NCBI GenBank assembly: GCA_037447655.1
Contig: JBBHKE010002231.1
Coordinates: forward strand, 23,237 to 44,433
DNA: 21,197 nt
DNA from: Zygnema cylindricum
Taxonomy: Eukaryota; Streptophyta; Zygnematophyceae; Zygnematales; Zygnemataceae
Direction: 5' to 3'
In this document: positions 16,303 to 21,197 of the stretch, in pieces
Position numbering within the stretch: the stretch's first letter is position 1
Layout of the letters: each line of letters starts with the position of its first letter
Translations under genes and position numbers: made by a program
Notes under the pieces: generated by a model
What the model saw: only the letters and a program-made list of their open reading frames with translations
The model's database searches: none
What the model was told of the DNA's origin: nothing

Positions 16303-16515
16303 TATTAGATTTCCTAGAAATCCGGGATTCGGCATGTCCAACACTTGGGAAAATTGAGCCGGCCAGGGTTCGAACCTAGGACCTTTCACTTTACCACTGT
16401 GCCACAAGCTGGATGTAGAGACTGGCGGGTCCGTACCCATTTATTACGGGCGGCTCGAGTATGGATATTCCATATTCTACCCCGTATTGAACCGGCTTCA
16501 CGTGCTAATCTAACA
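16303..16515 (-). repeat. TRIM LTR 3 (5' LTR in element sense), 15 bp shorter
   Basis: 213 bp. It lacks 15 bases in the middle of the tRNA-like region, and its first plus-strand bases are TATTAGAT in place of TGTTAGAT. Confidence 0.85.
16356..16411 (-). pseudogene. Broken tRNA-like sequence in LTR 3
   Basis: The same tRNA-like block with a 15-base deletion that removes most of the anticodon arm. The B box GGTTCGAACCC and the downstream TTTT remain. Confidence 0.65.
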
Positions 16516-16520
16516 CTTTT
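16516..16520 (+). repeat. Target-site duplication CTTTT, right copy
   Basis: Direct repeat of 15728-15732, directly after LTR 3. Confidence 0.85.
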
Positions 16521-17543
16521 TAGTGACAATCATGTTTTGTACTTTGATGGTATTACCATCGCGTTCTTGGAAAATAAATTTATTCTGTACGGAGCTTGTA
16601 CGGAGCTTGAATAGCTTAAATATTTACCGCCGCATAACTGTCACATAGGAATGAGCAAATTGAAAGTGAAAGGAAGCTGCAAGGAAGCAGCTTAAAATTC
16701 TAGAACTTTCCGCCGTGACTTCTTTAAAACGTTTATTTACATCTATTTTTTCGCTTGATCCTGGACCAAATCATCCGTGAATATATTTAAAAATAGAAAA
16801 TTGAATTCCTATCTTCTTATACCAAAATATTGAAAAACGTATTCTTTGCTTCACCAGATCAGTGTGACGTTACAAATGAAAGGAGAAATGAGGCGGAAAA
16901 AAAGAGAAGGCCGACTTCAACTTATACCACCCTCTTGAGGTGATTTGTGATGAAGTTTTTGATGAGCTGGATTCTCTTGTCAAGGGTCGAAAAGAGTAAA
17001 ACGCCAAAATGCATTAACATGACGACAAACATGGAGTACATTGGAAGTATTGGATTGACGTTTACTGTATTGTGGTAAAATTAATTTTTGCGTACGGCTA
17101 ATGTTTTACTTGTTCGAGACTAAATTTGGGGGAAATCGACAGAAAAAAGTTGATACTTTAATACATGGGGGCACCCCCTTAATTTTAAAATAACACATTT
17201 TGGAGATATGATAAGTGTAAATTTGAAATGTAGGGGTTAGAAAAAGAAGTTACAGTAGTCAAACAATATTTTATGAACATTTTTTGCTGTCTGATTCTCT
17301 ACCAACCGCTTCACACCGGCAAGGCGCGTCCCAGTGCAAGAAAATCCACCATTTATGTTTTCTATAGCGTTAGTGGTAAAATCTTTTGCCGTACGATAAA
17401 TGCAAGTCATCAAATTCACATTCGAAGACATTTCAACCAGTCGCATTTATTGAAAATTTGTCTTTTGACTTCGAAATCGTACACAATCGTAGTGTGACAG
17501 GAACGCTGATGATGTGTGTTCCAACTCATCATCATTTCTTTGA
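16521..17543. other. Unassigned interval
   Basis: The first part may be residual 3' flank of the non-LTR element, since it is contiguous with the TRIM target. A short plus-strand stretch at about 16900-17000 is open for some 33 codons and encodes ADFNLYHPLEVICDEVFDEL, which looks protein-like but is too short to assign. A GGGGGCACCCCC hairpin lies near 17166. The 69-codon minus-strand frame at 17237-17446 has no recognised motif. Confidence 0.35.
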
Positions 17544-17714
17544 ATTTTCAACCAGATCACGGGAGTATTTAAAGTTCAATTAGGGTTCAGGATCCAAGGT
17601 ACTTTTCGATCCCGAAATTTGATCGGCAAAATCAACCTTGGTTCGATTGTTCAGCTCAAAGAGGATGTGAGCTACAAAGTATCTGTGCACCGTGTATTGG
17701 TGTTAGTGTTATAG
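17544..17714 (+). pseudogene. Possible RPA1 N-terminal-like coding remnant
   Basis: Fifty-six open codons end at a TAG (17712-17714). They contain NLGSIVQLKEDVSYKVSVHR followed by VLVLVL. The GSI-V/I-QL-x-E-x-V...R-V-x-V pattern resembles the end of the N-terminal OB domain of replication protein A 70-kDa subunits (family pattern KGSIIQLTEY...RRIIIVL). RPA binds single-stranded DNA in replication and repair, and RPA1-like genes are also carried by plant Helitrons. There is no start codon, and upstream homologous sequence is unconvincing, so this would be an exon remnant. Chance similarity remains possible. Confidence 0.3.
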
Positions 17715-17834
17715 TAATACAAGGTGTAGTGAAGTAAGGTAGGCCTTTTTAAAATGTTTGATAAATTACATGCAGCAAAACGACTTATTAAACCAGACAC
17801 ACTCTTACTTTGGCATTCAAACATTTAGACATGA

Positions 17835-18107
17835 TCATCATATGATTGTTTACAAAGATTATTTCTCGGTGGACTAATTACAAGCCTTAACGAGTCTTCA
17901 AAAGTTATTGAACACGTGATAAGTGGTAAAATAGGTGATGTTATTAACTCATGTCTTGTGTTACAAAGGTACAAGACTTCATTAATCTTTATTCTGAAAG
18001 CAAAAACACACTTTTCACTTTTTTTAGGCTCATCTAGTACTTTTAAACAAGCATATTTTCTCCAATTTGTGAAATACATTCGAGGAGTAAATTTTGATTC
18101 CAGGTAA
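17835..18107 (+). CDS. Unassigned 90-codon open frame
   Basis: Open from just after a TGA at 17832 to a TAA at 18105-18107. It encodes LFLGGLITSLNESSKVIEHV and ISGKIGDVINSCLVLQRYK, then a more hydrophobic half with FKQAYFLQFVKYIRG. The first half looks like packed amphipathic helices of a real protein. The first in-frame Met is at 17916, which would discard the best-looking part, so an upstream exon or a gene remnant is more likely than a complete gene. The antisense frame at 17825-18115 overlaps and is probably its shadow. I recognise no family. Confidence 0.25.
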   Translation, partial: SSYDCLQRLFLGGLITSLNESSKVIEHVISGKIGDVINSCLVLQRYKTSLIFILKAKTHFSLFLGSSSTFKQAYFLQFVKYIRGVNFDSR

Positions 18108-18583
18108 GGAGCCACATAAACGTGCCACTCATTTTTCAGGAAGGTGAGATGTTTTCACCAAGTAGTCCACCTTGTTAAATCATTAAGTAAAGCTTAGTTT
18201 TCCCCACTGATCTTATATGTTTAGCATGTGCTAATAGACGACGCGTACCTCACGAGGTAATAAGACTTGTACGACTAATCTCTTTCATTAAACGACATTG
18301 CAAAAGCTCCACATGACTTTTTTTTTCTACAACGTGTACACTAAAGCGCACGCTTGCGGTAGCAAGCCGATACGCAATAGCGTTTCGCAAAATCCACCAC
18401 TGTACACCGTGTATAGCTATTAATGATAATAATTTTTTCACCTTTTAAAACATCTTTTCTCTGTACACACTTGCCCGATTTTCAATGTGAGACTGTTTAT
18501 CGGAAGCTAAAAATCCTACAGTTCAATTGCGACGATCAGATCTACAATCCGACGTGTGTGCACGAAGAAAACATGTTTTAAGA
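18108..18583. other. Non-coding interval, nothing recognised
   Basis: A 63-codon minus-strand frame (18250-18441) has no recognisable domain. GTAC-containing words and CGTTTCG-like words are scattered. No RNA gene was found. Confidence 0.4.
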
Positions 18584-18742
18584 GACAAAAGAAAAACATT
18601 AACACTAGTAGCGATACATGGTGTACCGTCGCCGTCACTATGTGTCGTCCATTAGCATTGCACGAAATCCATTTCCAATCGTCTACCACGGTATTTTGTC
18701 AACTACATTGTGACTCGCTATAGTGTTAATGTTTTGTTTGTC
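18584..18742. mobile_element. Short inverted-repeat element (candidate MITE or foldback)
   Basis: The left arm 18584-18614 (GACAAAAGAAAAACATTAACA then CTAGTAGCGA) is inverted imperfectly at 18714-18742, whose reverse complement is GACAAACAAAACATTAACAC then TATAGCGA. The interior is about 100 bp and non-coding. The inner CACTA...TAGCGA words recall CACTA-type termini, but the repeat extends outside them and I find no convincing target duplication, so the superfamily is unknown. Confidence 0.5.
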
Positions 18743-19437
18743 ACTTCAATTCATGTTTTTTTCCTTGTTCTTAATGTTTGCTTTGAATTTTGAAATCTTT
18801 TATTCTAATATTTGGTCTCTTTTTTTTGTTATTTTTGTTTTTTATTAATGTTGTTTAAATAGTTAATGTACCTTTACTATATAATCTTTTGAAATTAACG
18901 TGGGATATTTGATAACGTTACTTGTTTGAACAAACATCTCATGTTCAATGTTATAAAGCTGCTCCTCTCCATAATGATAGGATCGATACCTCTCTTAAGC
19001 CTCTCATAGCGAGCGCAACCAATCACAAACTCACAAGTGGAAGCATCAATCACTCAATACATATTAATACAACACACGTGCATAATTTTAATTAATCCAT
19101 GTAATAGTATAAATATCTATACATATATACATTAGTAATTAATTTTTTAATACAAGTGCATAGTATTATGTGTGTACTTATTTAAACATTCACCGATACA
19201 CAAGGGCTCGACAAACGACACACATATATTAAGTCCACTTTTCTCCTCACTCACTTTCACAACATTCTCCTTACTCAAACAATTTAGCTAACCCTTAATC
19301 AACTGTACAAAGGAATCACATAAGTACCTCCTCCACTAACACAAAGGACAAACTACCACCGAAAACAAACTACGGGTCAAACAAGTTTCGCCTACCAAGT
19401 CTATTCTTCACTTAAACTAAACGTGTTGGTACGACGT
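18743..19437. other. A/T-rich interval, nothing recognised
   Basis: Long T-rich stretch (18755-18860) followed by A/T-rich sequence with no open frames of note. No terminal repeats or RNA motifs were seen. Confidence 0.45.
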
Positions 19438-19552
19438 ACTACACACGAAATAAACGTACGCGCGAAACAAATGTACGCACGAAACAACTGTACATACTAA
19501 ATAAACATACGCGGGAAATAAACATACATATAAAACTATTGTACAAAAACAA
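19438..19552. repeat. Degenerate 17-19 bp repeats of CGAAAYAAAYGTACGC
   Basis: About six imperfect copies of a unit like CGAAACAAATGTACGC run head to tail from 19448, with variants GAAATAAACATACGCG and GAAATAAACATACATA. This gives the minus-strand frame 19417-19635 a repetitive hydrophobic look (AYVYLVC...RAYVYFVC), which is a by-product of the repeat rather than evidence for a membrane protein. Confidence 0.65.
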
Positions 19553-20285
19553 AATATTAAACCGATGCGAACACGACCGATATGCAGATTCGCAACAATG
19601 TATTCTAAGACATAAAACTTCAATATGTTTAACATCTTTTTTTTATTTTACCTTACTATTTTAAGAAATCTTCAAAACGTTCTCTTCGAGAGTAAAATTT
19701 GACTTTTCATAATACTGACGTTGTTCCCAAACCTTTACCATTCAAAAATTATAATTTTCAATTTGTAAATAAGCAATTTCTAATTTTCACGCTCTATTTC
19801 CTATAAACACTTTTCTAAAAAATGCCCACTTTTTTTTTTTTTTTTTGTTTTTTTTTTCCTCTCACAATCTCTATAAACCTTCTAGACATTGCCTACAATT
19901 TGTTTGTAGAGAAAAAATAACCTCACCGACTACAAAGAAACCCAAGAAAAAAAACGGAAAAAAAAAAAAAAAAACTGAAGACACAAAATAATATCGGTCT
20001 AGAATATCCAAAAATGTCATATTTTTATTCTTAAATAATTCCCAAAAGACGATTTCATAGAGAAATAAAAAACCAACGAAATTTTTACAAAAAAAACCTA
20101 AGAAAAAAATCTAGTTTTTTTGAACAAGAGGTAAATTTTGTAAAAAATAAAGCTACCTTATTTCAAAGTCACATATTTAACTTACCTTTTCTTGTCCTTT
20201 ATCACAAAAAAAAAAGAATTTTCTTTTTCTGGTTTTTTTTACGAGAGGCCATTTTCGGAGTCTTGTTTTCGATTTTTTTTCACCA
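19553..20285. other. Low-complexity A/T-rich interval
   Basis: Homopolymer T run near 19830-19858 and A run near 19957-19974, many 8-10 base A or T tracts, and no credible coding or RNA features. Confidence 0.55.
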
Positions 20286-20629
20286 ATATCACAATTTTAA
20301 CATCATTTTACCCAATTTCCGTCCGAATTTCGAGTAAAAATTCGGGGTTTTAAATCCGGAAAAGTTTGATGCCAGTCGGAGAGATCCTTCAAGTAACGAA
20401 GGAGACTGCCAAAAAAATAAATAAATAAATAAATAAAAGAAAAGGAAGAAAAAAAAAAGAAGAAATAAAAAAAAAAAAAAGGAAAAAAAATTAATATTTT
20501 TTCTTCTCAAAACAGAATAAACTAGTTTTCTTATTTTTATGCTATTGTTACTATCGAAAAAGTTATTAATAATCATTAATAACAATATATATATGTACTA
20601 GTGTTGTTTATCGAAAATCGTGCAGGCAA
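20286..20629. repeat. (AAAT)n microsatellite and poly(A) tracts
   Basis: AAATAAATAAAT-type repeats occupy about 20415-20438 and are followed by A-rich sequence to about 20490. The minus-strand 98-codon frame over it (20289-20585) is poly-Phe/Leu and is spurious. Confidence 0.8.
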
Positions 20630-20695
20630 CTCCTCTTCCTCCCCCTCTTCCCTCCTCCTCTTCCCCTCCTCTTCCCCTCCCCTCTTCCCCCTCCC
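20630..20695. repeat. Polypyrimidine (CCTCTTCCC) tract
   Basis: About 60 bases almost purely C and T with repeated CCTCTTCCCC words. Such tracts can form triplex DNA, or G-quadruplex on the opposite strand. It is mirrored in kind by the polypurine run at the window end. Confidence 0.85.
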
Positions 20696-20737
20696 GAGTA
20701 GAGGAGCTTTGAAATTTTTTTGACAACCAAGCGTCAC

Positions 20738-20815
20738 TTGATATATATGATATAAATTTATAAATTTGTATATATATATAAAAATATGATTTATTATGTA
20801 TATTATAACATAAAT
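20738..20815. repeat. AT dinucleotide-rich tract
   Basis: Runs of TATATATA and ATATAT with TTTATAAATTTG between them. Simple sequence, nothing more. Confidence 0.8.
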
Positions 20816-21138
20816 GTAATTGGTTCAATATATCGGGAAAACATCGCAATATTGAGCTTTTTGATATATCGAGACGATGTAAACCGACTTATCAGTTACC
20901 CAAAAATCGGTACATATCAAATATCGGCAAAAGGACCTTGTTATCTACTTTCGTTTATAGTGTACCGAATATAGTGTATACTTATACACTTAACTATGTA
21001 TAAAAATACTATGTACTTATATACTAACTATGTACTTTTTTAAACATTTTGTCCTTTTTTGTACTTTTCTTTAATACTACTAGGCTGGGGAACCCTATCA
21101 GTCTCCCGGCATATGGCAAAGGACAGATATCAGAAATA
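20816..21138. other. A/T-rich interval, nothing recognised
   Basis: Contains repeated CTATGTACTTATATACT-like words near 20990-21050. No gene or RNA feature could be supported. Confidence 0.4.
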
Positions 21139-21197
21139 TGTGCGGAGGGGGAGGAGGAGAGAGAGGGAGGAGAGGGGGGGGGGGGGGGGGGGGGGGG
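21139..21197. repeat. Polypurine tract ending in a G homopolymer
   Basis: GGAGGGGGAGGAGGAGAG-type sequence leads into an unbroken run of more than 20 G at the window end. It may form a G-quadruplex, and it may be where assembly stopped. Confidence 0.85.

Larger units (their letters stand above)
15733..16515 (-). mobile_element. Tandem TRIM: three LTRs and two internal segments
   Basis: The 783-bp array is a non-coding miniature LTR retrotransposon on the minus strand. LTRs of 228, 228 and 213 bp (15733-15960, 16018-16245, 16303-16515) alternate with two 57-bp internal segments. Each LTR reads TGTTRGAT... to ...ATCTAACA or a close variant on the minus strand. The internal segments begin with a TGGTATCGGAGCC-type primer site and end with GTGAGGGGGGG. 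CTTTT target duplications flank the whole array. No open frame is present, so replication would need proteins in trans. Multi-LTR TRIMs are known and usually attributed to recombination or template switching. Its position just 3' of the non-LTR endonuclease suggests insertion into that element's 3' UTR. Confidence 0.88.

Noticed and set aside
15733-16515. Three repeats with GGTTCGAACC read as a tandem SINE array or CRISPR-like array
   Set aside because: Terminal TG...CA repeats, a PBS, a polypurine tract and a 5-bp target duplication fit a TRIM. Units of 213-228 bp separated by identical 57-bp segments do not fit CRISPR.
17916-18196. Spliced gene with exon 18028-18103 (acceptor TTTTTTTAG, donor CAG|GTAAGG) and a 36-base intron
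   Set aside because: The upstream splice puts a stop in frame, and a 36-base intron is too short for a plant-like genome without transcript evidence.
19417-19635. Small membrane protein (hydrophobic 72-codon frame)
   Set aside because: Hydrophobicity arises from the degenerate 17-19 bp DNA repeat. There is no independent support.
20289-20849. Poly-Phe/Leu and Gly/Glu-rich minus-strand frames
   Set aside because: They are translations of poly(A), (AAAT)n and the CCTCTTCCC tract.

Overview
This is a eukaryotic, transposon-dominated window in which I found no intact host protein gene. A green-plant (streptophyte) source is the best guess. The tandem miniature LTR element carries a primer-binding site that differs at one base from the plant initiator-Met tRNA 3'-end complement. 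The Ty1/copia element carries a site matching the anticodon arm of plant initiator-Met tRNA. The species cannot be fixed. Both window ends run into homopolymers, so this may be a whole contig from a fragmented assembly.

Layout. 1-3740 is non-coding, A/T-rich and low-complexity DNA with strikingly many GTAC tetramers, several short repeats and palindromes, and a 93-bp tandem duplication. 3746-4441 is a PIF/Harbinger-like miniature element: 17-bp perfect terminal inverted repeats starting GGGTGG, with TTA on both sides. A diverged partial relative ends at 4929. From about 5674 to beyond 15561 (+ strand) lies a decayed non-LTR retrotransposon with an N-terminal zinc finger, a reverse transcriptase and a C-terminal restriction-like endonuclease region (R2/NeSL/HERO-like order). 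It is broken by many stops and frameshifts. Its RT domain is split by a 6,326-bp Ty1/copia element on the - strand (7189-13514) with 1.04-kb LTRs and a 5-bp AATTT target duplication. Without the insert and one AATTT copy, the RT frame runs straight across the junction. A 783-bp tandem TRIM element (15733-16515, - strand) sits just 3' of the endonuclease remnant, flanked by CTTTT duplications. It has three LTRs and two 57-bp internal segments.

The most unusual finding is in the TRIM LTRs. Each full LTR holds a 71-nt tRNA-like cloverleaf with A box, B box and a TTTT terminator, i.e. an apparent complete Pol III unit inside a miniature LTR retrotransposon. This is formally analogous to the 5S rRNA in Cassandra elements. 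The second is in the copia element: its primer-binding site matches the anticodon arm of initiator tRNA, not the 3' end, and the AUG complementary to the CAU anticodon is in frame with gag.

16522-21197 is mostly A/T-rich unassigned DNA. It holds a short RPA1-like coding remnant, one unassigned 90-codon open frame, an inverted-repeat structure, microsatellites, and polypyrimidine/polypurine tracts. None of the elements looks autonomous now: the copia element has a mutated integrase catalytic Asp, a mutated Gag zinc knuckle, an RT deletion and several stops.
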